In this document: positions 15,627 through 25,615 of the stretch, piece after piece
Position numbering within the stretch: the stretch's first letter is position 1
Layout: every line of letters begins with the position of its first letter
Source: HGM04593 sp045647885
GTDB taxonomy: Bacteria; Bacteroidota; Bacteroidia; Bacteroidales; Bacteroidaceae
Assembly: GCA_045647885.1 (NCBI GenBank)
Contig: JAZRMX010000037.1
Coordinates: 1 to 64,000 of the forward strand
DNA: 64,000 bases
Reading direction: 5' to 3'
Translations under genes and position numbers: made by a program
Notes under the pieces: generated by a model
What the model was told of the DNA's origin: nothing
The model's input: the letters and a program-made list of their open reading frames with translations, nothing else
Database searches by the model: none

Positions 15627-17555
15627 TTGCTATCAGTAGATAACATAAGAGTCGATTTTGGAGGGCGCAACCTTTTTCACGATGCAAGTTTCATCGTAAA
15701 TAAAAAAGACCGCATAGCACTTGTTGGCAAGAATGGAGCCGGCAAGAGCACCCTGCTTAAAATAATAGCCAACATTCAGCAACCCACGGAAGGCACCGTG
15801 TCAAAACCACGTGAATACACTATAGGCTACCTGCCGCAGGTAATGACACACAACGATGGTCGCACCGTATTCGAAGAAGCCGAACTAGCCTTCGAACATA
15901 TTCACGAGATGGAGGCGCGCTTGGCATCGATGAACAACGAGCTTGCCGAACGTACCGACTATGACAGCGAGGAGTATCACAAGCTGATAGACGACTACAC
16001 CCACCTGAACGAGCAATACACAATGATGGGTGGCAGCCACTACGAAGCAGAGATTGAGCGCGCACTGCAAGGCCTCGGTTTCCTGCGCAGCGACTTCGGC
16101 CGCCCCACCAAGGAATTCAGCGGAGGATGGAGAATGCGCATAGAGCTGGCAAAACTACTGTTACAGCACCCCGATATACTCCTGCTTGACGAGCCTACCA
16201 ACCACCTCGACATCGAGAGTATTCAATGGCTCGAACAGTTCCTCGCACGCAGCAGCAATGCCGTGCTGCTTGTGAGCCACGACCGTGCCTTCCTCAACGC
16301 AGTAACAAACCGCACAATAGAGATATCGTGCGGACGCATATATGACTACAAGCTATCCTACGACAAGTTTATGGAGACGCGTAAAGAACGCCGTGAGCAA
16401 CAGATACGCGCCTACGAGAACCAGCAGAAAGAGATAGCCGACATAAAGGAGTTCATTGAGAGATTCCGTTACAAGCCCACAAAAGCCGTACAGGTACAGA
16501 GCCGCATAAAACAGCTCGAGAAGATGGTGCCAATAGAAATTGACGAAGAGGACACCAGCCGCCTTCGCCTCCGCTTCGCACCGGCAACCCGCAGTGGAAA
16601 TTACCCAGTAATATGCAACGGAACAAAAAAGAGCTACGGAGACCACACTGTTTTCGACAATGTAAACTTCACAATAAACCGCGGAGAGAAAGTTGCCTTT
16701 GTGGGACGCAACGGCGAAGGAAAGACAACGCTGGTGCGCTGTATACTTAAAGAGATAGAACACGAGGGAGAGATAACCATCGGACACAACGTGCAGATTG
16801 GCTACTTTGCACAGCACCAGGCGCAGTTGCTCGACGAGAAACTAACCGTGTTCCAGACAATAGACAACGTGGCGACCGGCGACATACGCTTGCGCATACG
16901 CGACATTTTAGGGGCATTTATGTTTGGTGGCGAAGCCTCGGACAAGCCTGTAAAAGTACTGTCGGGAGGAGAACGCAGCCGCCTTGCAATGATACGTTTG
17001 CTATTGCAACAAATGAACCTGCTCATACTCGACGAGCCCACCAACCACCTCGATATGCAGTCGAAAGATGTGCTGAAAGAGGCCATACGCGATTTCGACG
17101 GCACGGTAATAGTAGTGAGCCACGACCGCCAATTCCTCGACGGCCTTGTAACAAAAGTCTACGAGTTCGGCGACGGTAAGGTGCGCGAACACCTCGGCGG
17201 CATATACGACTACCTCGCCACAAAGAACGCAACAAGCATAAACGAAGCTCTGCAAGCAGCACCAAAGAGCAACCAGGCAAGCGAACCTGCAAAAACCGTA
17301 AGCGACAACCGCTTGAGCTACGAAGCCGAGAAGCAACTGCAGAAACAGCGACGCAAGCTCGAACGACAAATAGAGGAAAGCGAGAGTGCCGTGAACGAGA
17401 TTGAAGCAGCAATTGCAGCTCTGGAGGAGATAATGAGCACGGTGGAGGGAAGCACACAGCAAAATTTCACAAAGTACGCCTCCCTGAAAAAACAACTTGC
17501 CGACGCTATGAGCGAATGGGAGAAACGTATGGAAGAACTTGAGAATTTAAATTGA
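15627..17555 (+). CDS. ABC-F family ATPase (Uup/YheS-like)
   Basis: The 642-residue soluble protein has two ABC domains. The first has GKNGAGKSTLL near 34, FSGGWRMRIELA and LLLDEPTNHLD. The second has GRNGEGKTTLV near 354, LSGGERSRLAM and LILDEPTNHLD. Between them is a charged inter-domain linker (about 240-300), and the C-terminus is a coiled coil (about 550-642). ABC-F proteins act on ribosomes or DNA rather than in transport. The coiled-coil tail points to the housekeeping Uup/YheS side rather than a drug-resistance subtype. The start appears to be TTG at 15627, since no in-frame ATG lies nearby and the peptide begins MLSVDNIRVDFGG. The upstream region has repeats and two promoters. Confidence 0.93.
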   Translation: MLSVDNIRVDFGGRNLFHDASFIVNKKDRIALVGKNGAGKSTLLKIIANIQQPTEGTVSKPREYTIGYLPQVMTHNDGRTVFEEAELAFEHIHEMEARLASMNNELAERTDYDSEEYHKLIDDYTHLNEQYTMMGGSHYEAEIERALQGLGFLRSDFGRPTKEFSGGWRMRIELAKLLLQHPDILLLDEPTNHLDIESIQWLEQFLARSSNAVLLVSHDRAFLNAVTNRTIEISCGRIYDYKLSYDKFMETRKERREQQIRAYENQQKEIADIKEFIERFRYKPTKAVQVQSRIKQLEKMVPIEIDEEDTSRLRLRFAPATRSGNYPVICNGTKKSYGDHTVFDNVNFTINRGEKVAFVGRNGEGKTTLVRCILKEIEHEGEITIGHNVQIGYFAQHQAQLLDEKLTVFQTIDNVATGDIRLRIRDILGAFMFGGEASDKPVKVLSGGERSRLAMIRLLLQQMNLLILDEPTNHLDMQSKDVLKEAIRDFDGTVIVVSHDRQFLDGLVTKVYEFGDGKVREHLGGIYDYLATKNATSINEALQAAPKSNQASEPAKTVSDNRLSYEAEKQLQKQRRKLERQIEESESAVNEIEAAIAALEEIMSTVEGSTQQNFTKYASLKKQLADAMSEWEKRMEELENLN

Positions 17556-17566
17556 AACAATATATA

Positions 17567-19594
17567 ATGAAGAGATTTTTTATCTACGCTGCTATACTTT
17601 TTGGTGCAGCCGCCTGTACAACAGAAAAAAAGATGGAATCAATGATTGATTATACAAATATGGACACCACAAAGTGTCCCGGAACCGATTTTTATGAATA
17701 TGCGACCGGAGGATGGGCAAAAAAGAACCCATTGACCGACGAGTACGCACGCTACGGACAATTTGACGCTCTGCGCGAGAAGAGCAAAGAACAGCTACAG
17801 GAACTTGTGCTGGAACTTGCTGCACAGGAGAACGCACCCGGCAGCAACGGCCAGAAGGTGGGCGACCTCTACAACCTTGCAATGGACAGCACACGTCGTA
17901 ACGCTCTAGGCAACAGCCCCATAAAGCCCCTGCTCGACGAGGTGGCACAACTCACCAACCGCGCCGACATTCTACCCCTTGTTGCAAAAAACTACCGCTT
18001 GGGCATAAGTGGTTTCTTTGCCACAGGCATCGGTAGCGACATTATGGACAGTAACAAAAACATACTCACCGTAGCACAGGGAGGCCTCTCACTCCCCGAA
18101 AAGAGTTACTACATCGACACCGACGAAGCTACAATCAACATACGCAACAAGTTCAAAGAATATGTAGTAAAGATGTTCATTCTGCAAGGCTTTGACGAGA
18201 AAGAGGCCGAAAAGAATATGCAGGCAGTGATGAAGACCGAAACACGCATAGCCGAAAAATCTCTCAGCCGAGTAGAACGCCGTAACCCCATGAACAACTA
18301 CCACCCAATGGAGTATGCCGAGTTCAAGAAAGAATTCCCGGCAATAGATTGGGACGCGTTCTTTGCACCCCTCGGTATTGAAGGCATAAAAGATATAAAC
18401 GTGGGACACCCCACTGCCATTGCCGAGGTAAGCAACATTATAAACAGCGCCCCAATGAGCGACATTATCGCCTATATGCAGTGGCGCATAATAAGCTCAA
18501 CCACCTCGGAGCTGAGCGACGAAATTGGTGAGCTCGCATTTGACTTCTACGGCCGCACAATGAGCGGTAAAAAAGCACAGCAGCCTCGCTGGAAACGTGC
18601 TCTTGCAGCTACCGACGGCTCTTTGAGCGAAATTATCGGCCAGCTTTATGTTGCAAAATTCTTCCCGCCCGAAGCAAAAGAGCGTATGGTAAACCTTGTA
18701 AAGAACCTGCAGATAGCACTCGGCGAACGCATTGATGCTCAAAGCTGGATGAGCGACAGCACCAAGGCTGCTGCACACGAGAAACTCAACGCCTTCACCG
18801 TAAAGATTGGTTACCCCGACAAATGGCAGGACTACAGCAAACTCACCATCGACCCCGAAAAGAGCTACTCCGACGTTTGTCGCGACATTTCGGCATTCGG
18901 TTGGGACGACCACGTGGAGAAGAATTTCAACAAGCCTGTAGACCGCAGCGAGTGGCACATTTCACCCCAGACAGTGAATGCATACTACAGCCCTGTAACC
19001 AACGAAATATGCTTCCCCGCAGCCATTCTGCAATATCCCTTCTTTGATATGAAAGCCGACGATGCCTTCAACTACGGAGCTATCGGAGTGGTTATCGGTC
19101 ACGAAATGACACACGGCTTCGACGACCAGGGCCGCCAATTCAACAAAGAGGGTAATTTTGCCAATTGGTGGAGCGAGGAGGACGCAAACAGCTTCAACGA
19201 GCGCACAAAAGTTATTATAGACTTCTTTAACAAGATAGAGGTTCTCCCCGGCTTGAACGCCAATGGCAAACTCACTGTAGGTGAAAACATCGCCGACCAC
19301 GGTGGCCTTATGATTGCAATGCAGGCATTCAAGAACGCGACAAAAGAGAATCCCTTGACCACAGAAGAGGGCTTCACTCCCGAACAGCGTTTCTACCTTG
19401 CCTACTCGAATGTATGGGCTGGAAACATACGCGACGAAGAGATACGCAACCTCACAAAAACCGACCCCCACTCGCTTATGCGTTGGAGAGTAAACGGCAC
19501 CCTGCCCCACATCGACGACTGGTACACAGCCTTCGGTATAACAGAGAACGACCCTCTCTTTGTACCCAAAGAGGAACGCCTCGACATCTGGTAA
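17567..19594 (+). CDS. M13-family zinc endopeptidase lipoprotein (PepO/neprilysin-like)
   Basis: The 675-residue protein begins MKRFFIYAAILFGAAAC, a lipoprotein signal with the lipid-bearing Cys at 17, so it is tethered in the envelope. The peptidase signature is VIGHEMTHGFDDQGRQF with the HExxH zinc site, and the third ligand lies in GENIADHGG. The NAYY segment of the active-site cleft (VNAYYSPVTNEICFPAAILQ) is present. The ATG at 17567 is chosen over an upstream TTG because it gives the proper signal peptide. It follows the ABC-F stop by 11 bp and precedes metA by 40 bp. Confidence 0.94.
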   Translation: MKRFFIYAAILFGAAACTTEKKMESMIDYTNMDTTKCPGTDFYEYATGGWAKKNPLTDEYARYGQFDALREKSKEQLQELVLELAAQENAPGSNGQKVGDLYNLAMDSTRRNALGNSPIKPLLDEVAQLTNRADILPLVAKNYRLGISGFFATGIGSDIMDSNKNILTVAQGGLSLPEKSYYIDTDEATINIRNKFKEYVVKMFILQGFDEKEAEKNMQAVMKTETRIAEKSLSRVERRNPMNNYHPMEYAEFKKEFPAIDWDAFFAPLGIEGIKDINVGHPTAIAEVSNIINSAPMSDIIAYMQWRIISSTTSELSDEIGELAFDFYGRTMSGKKAQQPRWKRALAATDGSLSEIIGQLYVAKFFPPEAKERMVNLVKNLQIALGERIDAQSWMSDSTKAAAHEKLNAFTVKIGYPDKWQDYSKLTIDPEKSYSDVCRDISAFGWDDHVEKNFNKPVDRSEWHISPQTVNAYYSPVTNEICFPAAILQYPFFDMKADDAFNYGAIGVVIGHEMTHGFDDQGRQFNKEGNFANWWSEEDANSFNERTKVIIDFFNKIEVLPGLNANGKLTVGENIADHGGLMIAMQAFKNATKENPLTTEEGFTPEQRFYLAYSNVWAGNIRDEEIRNLTKTDPHSLMRWRVNGTLPHIDDWYTAFGITENDPLFVPKEERLDIW

Positions 19595-19634
19595 GAGAGA
19601 AAAACTTATAACAACCAACAACAACCACGCAATT

Positions 19635-20528
19635 ATGCCTATAAAAGTACCGACAGGACTACCTGCACTGCAAGCTGTGCTTGACGAAGGAAACGAATTT
19701 GAGGTATTCACCACCTCAACTGAGAAAACCCTTAAAATTGCACTGCTCAACCTTATGCCCATGAAGGAGACCACCGAGGCCGACTTCATACGAGTGCTTT
19801 CCACAACCGACAAGGAGGTGGAAATTGTCCTGATGAAACTCGACACGCACACCCCCAAGCACGCCACCCCCGAGCATATGCAACGTTATTACAAGGGATT
19901 CGGTGAGCTTAAGAGTATGCACTTCGACGGTCTCATAATAACCGGAGCACCCATAGAAAAGATTGCTTTTGAGGAGGTTACCTACTGGCCCGAGTTATGC
20001 GAAATCTTCGAATGGGCAAAAAGCAATGTAACATCGACCCTTTTTATCTGTTGGGCTGCACAAGCAGGACTATACCACAAGTTCGGCATACAGAAACACC
20101 TGTTGCCCGAGAAAATGTTCGGTGTATTCCCACACACACAGCTGAATATAGAACACCCACTGGTAACTGGGTTCGACCACATAATATACGTACCTCACAG
20201 CCGCCACACAAATATCAAACGCGAGGATGTTGTGGCCGAAAGCCGCCTGGAGCTTCTTTCCGAGTCCAAGGAGTCGGGAGTATACATAATGCAGGAACGT
20301 GGCACAAGAAATTTCTTCATCACAGGACACTCCGAGTATGCTCTCTACACACTCGACAGCGAGCACAAGCGCGACGTACACAAGGGGTTGCCCATAAACA
20401 TCCCTGTAAACTATTATTTCAACGACGACCCCTCACAACCGCCGCTTAACTATTGGCAGAGCACCGCACACAAGCTGTTCAACAACTGGCTCGAGTTCTA
20501 CGCGGCAAAAGAGGGCTCCACAAAATGA
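19635..20528 (+). CDS. metA: Homoserine O-acyltransferase (MetA family, predicted O-acetyltransferase)
   Basis: This enzyme activates homoserine for methionine synthesis. The 297-residue protein starts at MPIKVPTGLPALQ (19635); 25 in-frame codons upstream overlap the M13 gene and are not family-like. The nucleophile is Cys139 in FICWAAQAG, and the His/Glu pair lies in FFITGHSEYALYT. The specificity residue after GAPI is Glu108. MetA enzymes with Glu here use acetyl-CoA and those with Gly use succinyl-CoA (established for E. coli and Bacillus enzymes), so acetylation is predicted. The stop overlaps the GH20 start as ATGA. Confidence 0.93.
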   Translation: MPIKVPTGLPALQAVLDEGNEFEVFTTSTEKTLKIALLNLMPMKETTEADFIRVLSTTDKEVEIVLMKLDTHTPKHATPEHMQRYYKGFGELKSMHFDGLIITGAPIEKIAFEEVTYWPELCEIFEWAKSNVTSTLFICWAAQAGLYHKFGIQKHLLPEKMFGVFPHTQLNIEHPLVTGFDHIIYVPHSRHTNIKREDVVAESRLELLSESKESGVYIMQERGTRNFFITGHSEYALYTLDSEHKRDVHKGLPINIPVNYYFNDDPSQPPLNYWQSTAHKLFNNWLEFYAAKEGSTK

Positions 20529-22552
20529 AAAAAATAGTATACGCTCTGCTTGCCATAGTGCTTACAGCCTGTAACGGAATGTTACAAGGCTCTCTTGACT
20601 GCGTGCTGCCAATACCCAAGCAGACAATAGCAGAGAAAGGCATTTTTGCCACAGACAAAGGGGTAAAGGTTAAAACCGAGCGAACTAACCTTATCAGAGC
20701 CATTGAGCAAGCAGGCTTTGCCACAGACACAGCCGGTAAAAACAGTATAAGCCTCATCTGCCGCGACAGCATCGAAGGGATAACCTCGCCCGAGGGCTAC
20801 CGCATAAGAATAACCCCGGAAGAAATAGAGATTGAGGCTAGCACCGAGTGTGGCCTATTCTACGGCGCGCAAACAATCTCGCAACTAAACAAAACCCACG
20901 GACACATCCCCTGCGGCACCATCACCGACGAACCCCGCTTCCCCTACCGAGGCGTTATGCTCGACGTGTCGCGCCACTTCTTCGACAAGGAGTTCATAAA
21001 GAAACAAATTGACGCAATATCGCACTACAAGATGAACCGCCTGCACCTGCACCTCACCGATGCAGCAGGTTGGCGAGTGGAGATAAAAAAATACCCACGC
21101 CTCACACAATTTGCAGCGTGGCGCAGCCAAGAGTTGTGGAAGGACTGGTGGTACGGCGACCGCTTATATAAGGATGAGGGCTCACCCGAAGCACACGGCG
21201 GTTACTTTACACAAGAAGATATACGAGAAATTGTGGCATACGCCGCCGAACGACACATAACCGTAGTACCCGAGATTGAGATGCCCGCACACTCCGAGGA
21301 GGTTCTCACCGCATACCCCCACCTCTCGTGTACACACGAACCATACAAACAGGCCGACTTCTGCGTGGGCAACGAAGCAACCTTTGAGTTTCTCGAGAAT
21401 GTACTGACAGAAATCATCGAACTCTTCCCCAGCGAATACATTCATATAGGCGGTGACGAAGCAGGCAAAGCCTCGTGGGGGAGCTGCCCATTATGCCAGA
21501 AACGTATGCAGAAAGAGGGACTGAAAAACCTCGACAAATTGCAAAGTTACCTTATTGAGAGAATAGAAAAATTCCTCAACAGCAAGGGGCGCAACATCAT
21601 CGGCTGGGACGAGATTATCGAAGGAGGAATAGCCCCCAACGCCACCATTATGTCGTGGCGCGGCACCGACGGCGGTATAAAAGCCGTTCGCAACGGGCAT
21701 AAAGCCATAATGACACCGGGAGAATACTGCTACCTCGACTCCTACCAGGATGCTCCCCACACACAGCCCGTAGCCTTCGGCGGATACCTGCCCCTCGAAA
21801 AAGTTTACTCATACAACCCTGTACCCGACAGTCTTACAGACGAAGAGGCTGCGCTGATACACGGCATCCAAGGTAACGTATGGGCAGAATACATACCCAC
21901 AGAGGAGCAAAGCGAACATATGATATACCCGCGCATCCTCGCCATAGCCGAAACAGGATGGAGCCCGCAAGAGCGCCGCAATTACACCCATTTCCACAAA
22001 AGAGCACTCGTCGCAGTAAAGCACTTACGCGAAAAGGGATACAGCGCGTTCGATTTAAGCCGCGAGTATGGCAACCGCCCGCAGTCGCTCACCGCGCATA
22101 ACCACCTCGCAAAAGGGAAAAAGGCACACTACGCACAAGGCTCTTATTACTACCCCACATACACAGCGGGTGGCGACAGTGCGCTCACCGACGGCATACA
22201 CGGCGGCTGGAACAACAGCGACAAGCGTTGGCAAGGCTTCATAGGCCGTGGTGGAATAAACATCTGTATAGACCTCGGAAGCATCACCGATATAAAATCC
22301 GTTTCAGCCGACTTTATGCAGCTATGCGAGCCAGGAATATACCTACCGGCAAAGGTAGAAATATCAACCTCAACCGACAGCACAACCTTCACTACCCTCG
22401 TAACCATAGAACACAACGTAGTGCGCGACGACACTCTAAGTTTCAAGAACTACGGGTGGAGAGGGGCTGAAAAAGCACGCTACATTCGCTACCGCGCTAC
22501 ACGCGGCAAACAAGGGGGGTTTATGTTCACCGACGAAATTGTGGTAGAATAA
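20525..22552 (+). CDS. GH20 beta-N-acetylhexosaminidase lipoprotein
   Basis: The 675-residue glycoside hydrolase removes terminal beta-linked GlcNAc or GalNAc. MKKIVYALLAIVLTAC is a lipoprotein signal (Cys16). A GH20b-type N-domain (about 30-140) precedes the TIM barrel, which opens with RFPYRGVMLDVSRHFF and holds the catalytic Asp-Glu pair in HIGGDEAGKASWG. The C-terminal 150 residues look like a chitobiase or F5/8-type beta-sandwich (GINICIDLGSITDIKSVSADF). The ATG at 20525 overlaps the metA stop by 4 bp; longer starts read through metA. It probably acts on host glycans at the cell envelope. Confidence 0.95.
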   Translation: MKKIVYALLAIVLTACNGMLQGSLDCVLPIPKQTIAEKGIFATDKGVKVKTERTNLIRAIEQAGFATDTAGKNSISLICRDSIEGITSPEGYRIRITPEEIEIEASTECGLFYGAQTISQLNKTHGHIPCGTITDEPRFPYRGVMLDVSRHFFDKEFIKKQIDAISHYKMNRLHLHLTDAAGWRVEIKKYPRLTQFAAWRSQELWKDWWYGDRLYKDEGSPEAHGGYFTQEDIREIVAYAAERHITVVPEIEMPAHSEEVLTAYPHLSCTHEPYKQADFCVGNEATFEFLENVLTEIIELFPSEYIHIGGDEAGKASWGSCPLCQKRMQKEGLKNLDKLQSYLIERIEKFLNSKGRNIIGWDEIIEGGIAPNATIMSWRGTDGGIKAVRNGHKAIMTPGEYCYLDSYQDAPHTQPVAFGGYLPLEKVYSYNPVPDSLTDEEAALIHGIQGNVWAEYIPTEEQSEHMIYPRILAIAETGWSPQERRNYTHFHKRALVAVKHLREKGYSAFDLSREYGNRPQSLTAHNHLAKGKKAHYAQGSYYYPTYTAGGDSALTDGIHGGWNNSDKRWQGFIGRGGINICIDLGSITDIKSVSADFMQLCEPGIYLPAKVEISTSTDSTTFTTLVTIEHNVVRDDTLSFKNYGWRGAEKARYIRYRATRGKQGGFMFTDEIVVE

Positions 22553-22564
22553 AAAATAAACATA

Positions 22565-22610
22565 GACAAAAAAAAATGGTTGTGCCTTAAAGCACAACCA
22601 TTTTTTTGTC
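22565..22610. terminator. Bidirectional terminator between GH20 and the FAD oxidoreductase
   Basis: An A-run plus TGGTTGTGC pairs with GCACAACCA plus a T-run around a 6-nt loop. GACAAA/TTTGTC ends extend the stem. The flanking genes converge on it. Confidence 0.93.
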
Positions 22611-22623
22611 TTATAGGTGACTA

Positions 22624-24222
22624 TTAAATACGCTCCAAGAACTCTTTTGCCGAGAGAGCGCAACGCTCGCCGTCCACCGCAGCCGACACAATTCCACCGG
22701 CATAACCGGCACCCTCGCCACAGGGGAAAAGCCCCTCAACGGTAACGTGTTGCAGAGTTTCACCATCGCGCACAATGCGCACAGGCGATGAAGTACGTGT
22801 CTCCACACCTATCATCACAGCCTCGTTGGTGAGAAAACCGCGCGACACACGCCCAAACTGCTCAAAACCACGCTGCAGACGCGAAGAAACAAACTTCGGC
22901 AACCAAAAATGCATAGGCGAGGAAAGAAGCCCGGGAGCAAAGGAACTGCGCGGAAGGTCGTAACTCAATTTACGGTTCACAAAATCGGCCATACGCTGTG
23001 CAGGAGCAGTCTGGCGGTAATTACCCATTGCCCAACAAAGTTTTTCGAGGCGCTCCTGGAAGTTCATCACACGCAGAGGAGAATCGTCGGGCACAGGTTC
23101 CACGCCATCAACATCAATCTGCATATCAGGCAGAAGCACATCCTCGGGGTTTACCTGCACCACCATACCCGAATTGCTCCACGCACCGCCACGATGCGAC
23201 GGCGACATTCCGTTCACAAGCAACTCTTTTTCGGCCGACGCCGAGGGAATAACAACACCACCCGGACACATACAGAAACTATAGACACCACGACCATCGA
23301 CCTGTGTTGTAAAACTATACTCGGCTGCAGGGAGATATTTACCGCGACCTTTAGGGTTGTGATACTGTATAGCATCTATAAGTGCCGATGGATGCTCAAG
23401 ACGCACACCCACAGCAAACCCTTTACTCTCGAGGGCAACACCGCCGGCGTGCAGGCGACGATATACATCCTTTGCCGAATGGCCTGTGGCAAGTATCACA
23501 GCATCGGCAAGAATTTCACCTTTGTCTGTGCGCACGCCACGTACCTTGCCCCCCTGCAGGAGCAATTCTTCCATACGGGTTTCAAAGCGCACCTCTCCAC
23601 CACACTCTATTATGGTGTTGCGTATATTTTCTATTACACGCGGCAGTTTATCGGTTCCTATATGTGGATGAGCATCGGCAAGAATAGTAGGGCTAGCCCC
23701 GTGCTGACAAAATATATTCAGCACCCCGTCGATGCTACCACGCTTCTTGCTGCGCGTGTAAAGCTTGCCGTCGGAGTAAGCACCGGCACCACCCTCACCG
23801 AAACAGTAGTTCGACTCGGGGTTCACCTTGTGGGTACGAGAAATATTGGCAAGGTCAATCTTGCGTGTACGCACATCGCGACCACGCTCCACCACAATAG
23901 GGCGCAAACCGTTTTCTATCAATTTCAGCGCGGCAAAAAGACCGGCAGGACCGGCACCAACCACTATCACAGGGCGCTTACCCTCCACGTTCCCATACTC
24001 GCGACGCACAAACTCCTCCATAGTGGGCTGTTCATTGACAAAAACCCTTAGCGAGAGGTTTACATATATGGTACGCTGGCGAGCATCAATACTGCGACGC
24101 AGAACACGCACCGCATTTATGGTGCGTATATCCCACCCTTTACTCTCGGCAACATAACGTTTGAGAGCCTGTTCATTCACCGCCTCGTGCGGCAATACAC
24201 GTGTTTGAAATTCGTGAATCAT
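22624..24222 (-). CDS. FAD-dependent oxidoreductase (uncharacterised dehydrogenase family)
   Basis: The 532-residue protein has a short N-terminal domain (about 1-80), then a Rossmann FAD-binding site VIVVGAGPAGLFAALKLIENG near 85. It has a glycine-rich NYCFGEGGAGAYSDGKLYTR segment, an ATGHSAKDVYRRL motif and the C-terminal GLFPCGEGAGYAGGIVSAAVDG that closes the FAD site. This matches the widespread 'uncharacterised FAD-dependent dehydrogenase' family. The substrate is unknown. It lies just downstream of radA on the same strand. Confidence 0.87.
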   Translation of the reverse strand: MIHEFQTRVLPHEAVNEQALKRYVAESKGWDIRTINAVRVLRRSIDARQRTIYVNLSLRVFVNEQPTMEEFVRREYGNVEGKRPVIVVGAGPAGLFAALKLIENGLRPIVVERGRDVRTRKIDLANISRTHKVNPESNYCFGEGGAGAYSDGKLYTRSKKRGSIDGVLNIFCQHGASPTILADAHPHIGTDKLPRVIENIRNTIIECGGEVRFETRMEELLLQGGKVRGVRTDKGEILADAVILATGHSAKDVYRRLHAGGVALESKGFAVGVRLEHPSALIDAIQYHNPKGRGKYLPAAEYSFTTQVDGRGVYSFCMCPGGVVIPSASAEKELLVNGMSPSHRGGAWSNSGMVVQVNPEDVLLPDMQIDVDGVEPVPDDSPLRVMNFQERLEKLCWAMGNYRQTAPAQRMADFVNRKLSYDLPRSSFAPGLLSSPMHFWLPKFVSSRLQRGFEQFGRVSRGFLTNEAVMIGVETRTSSPVRIVRDGETLQHVTVEGLFPCGEGAGYAGGIVSAAVDGERCALSAKEFLERI

Positions 24223-24228
24223 AACAAA

Positions 24229-25596
24229 TTATCCGAAAATAAGGCGGAAAGCCTCCTCTACTTTATTCACAGGCAACACCTCAATGGGAAAACGCGAAGT
24301 GTCGAGCCTCTTTGTATTCGATTTTGGTACAATTATCTGTTTAAATCCAAGCTTTGCAGCCTCGGCAATGCGCTGTTCGATGCGGTTCACGGGACGAATC
24401 TCACCCGACAAGCCCACCTCGCCCGACATACAGATTGTGGGCTCAATCTCCACATCCATATTGCTGGAAAGTATCGCGCTTATCACCGAGAGGTCTATCG
24501 CAGGGTCATTCACGCGAAGACCGCCCGCAATATTCAGATAGACATCTTTCTGTGCAAGCTTGAATCCCACACGTTTCTCGAGCACCGCAAGCAACATATT
24601 CATACGGCGTATATCGAAGCCCGTAGCCGAACGCTGCGGCGTACCATAGGCCGCAGTGCTCACAAGTGCCTGCGCCTCGATGAGGAAAGGACTCACACCC
24701 TCTATAGCCGAAGCTATCGCCACACCGCTCATACCCTTATGACGGTCGCTCAACAGAAGTTCAGAGGGATTGCTTACCTGACGCAGTCCCTCGCGGCGCA
24801 TCTCATAGATACCAAGCTCCGCCGTGCTGCCGAAACGGTTTTTTATTGAACGCAACACACGGTAAAGATAGTGCTGGTCACCCTCGAACTGAATAACCAC
24901 ATCCACTATATGCTCCAGAATCTTCGGGCCCGCAATTGCTCCATCCTTTGTAATGTGGCCTATAAGTATCACCGGCACATTCTTCTCCTTTGCAAATTTC
25001 AAGAGCATAGCCGTACACTCGCGCACCTGCGCCATACTTCCCGGCGAGGAGTCCACCGCCTCGGTACACATAGTCTGAATGGAGTCTATGACAAGAAGTT
25101 CCGGCTCCACATTCTTTATATGGGTAAATATGGTTTCAAGCACCGTTTCGCACACAATGTGGCACTCACCGCGCTCGTGGGTTATGCGGTCGGCACGCAG
25201 TTTTATCTGTTGCACGCTCTCCTCGCCCGACACATAAAGCACCTTGCGCGACGGTAGCCCAAGAATAGTCTGCAACACAAGTGTGGATTTTCCGATACCC
25301 GGCTCACCGCCAAGCAGCACAAGAGAACCCGGAACAAGACCACCGCCAAGCACGCGGTTAAGCTCGGCATCGCCCATATCCATACGCGGAAGTTTGTCGG
25401 CTGCCACGTCATCTATTAGCACCGGCTGCGAAAGCATCTTTTCACCCGTAGGCAACACGGCACGCGACGGAACAGAGGCACGCACAACCTTTTCCACGAA
25501 TGAGTTCCAAGCACCACAAGCAGGACATTTACCCGACCACTTAGGCGATTCATAGCCACAGTCGTTACACAAAAAAACAGTCTTATCTTTTGCCAT
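24229..25596 (-). CDS. radA: DNA repair protein RadA
   Basis: RadA is a RecA-like helicase that drives branch migration during recombination. The start at 25596 (MAKDKTVFLCNDCGYESP) gives 455 residues; an 18-codon upstream extension overlaps the preceding gene and is not family-like. The N-terminal zinc finger is complete (Cys10, Cys13, Cys24, Cys27), Walker A is GEPGIGKSTLV near 93, and the RadA-specific KNRFG follows. The C-terminal Lon-like domain is intact. Confidence 0.97.
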   Translation of the reverse strand: MAKDKTVFLCNDCGYESPKWSGKCPACGAWNSFVEKVVRASVPSRAVLPTGEKMLSQPVLIDDVAADKLPRMDMGDAELNRVLGGGLVPGSLVLLGGEPGIGKSTLVLQTILGLPSRKVLYVSGEESVQQIKLRADRITHERGECHIVCETVLETIFTHIKNVEPELLVIDSIQTMCTEAVDSSPGSMAQVRECTAMLLKFAKEKNVPVILIGHITKDGAIAGPKILEHIVDVVIQFEGDQHYLYRVLRSIKNRFGSTAELGIYEMRREGLRQVSNPSELLLSDRHKGMSGVAIASAIEGVSPFLIEAQALVSTAAYGTPQRSATGFDIRRMNMLLAVLEKRVGFKLAQKDVYLNIAGGLRVNDPAIDLSVISAILSSNMDVEIEPTICMSGEVGLSGEIRPVNRIEQRIAEAAKLGFKQIIVPKSNTKRLDTSRFPIEVLPVNKVEEAFRLIFG

Positions 25597-25615
25597 AAAA
25601 AACCTTTTCAACAAA

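Noticed and set aside
19595..19634. SAM riboswitch ahead of metA
   Set aside because: Only 40 bp separate metA from the M13 gene, too little for any SAM riboswitch class.
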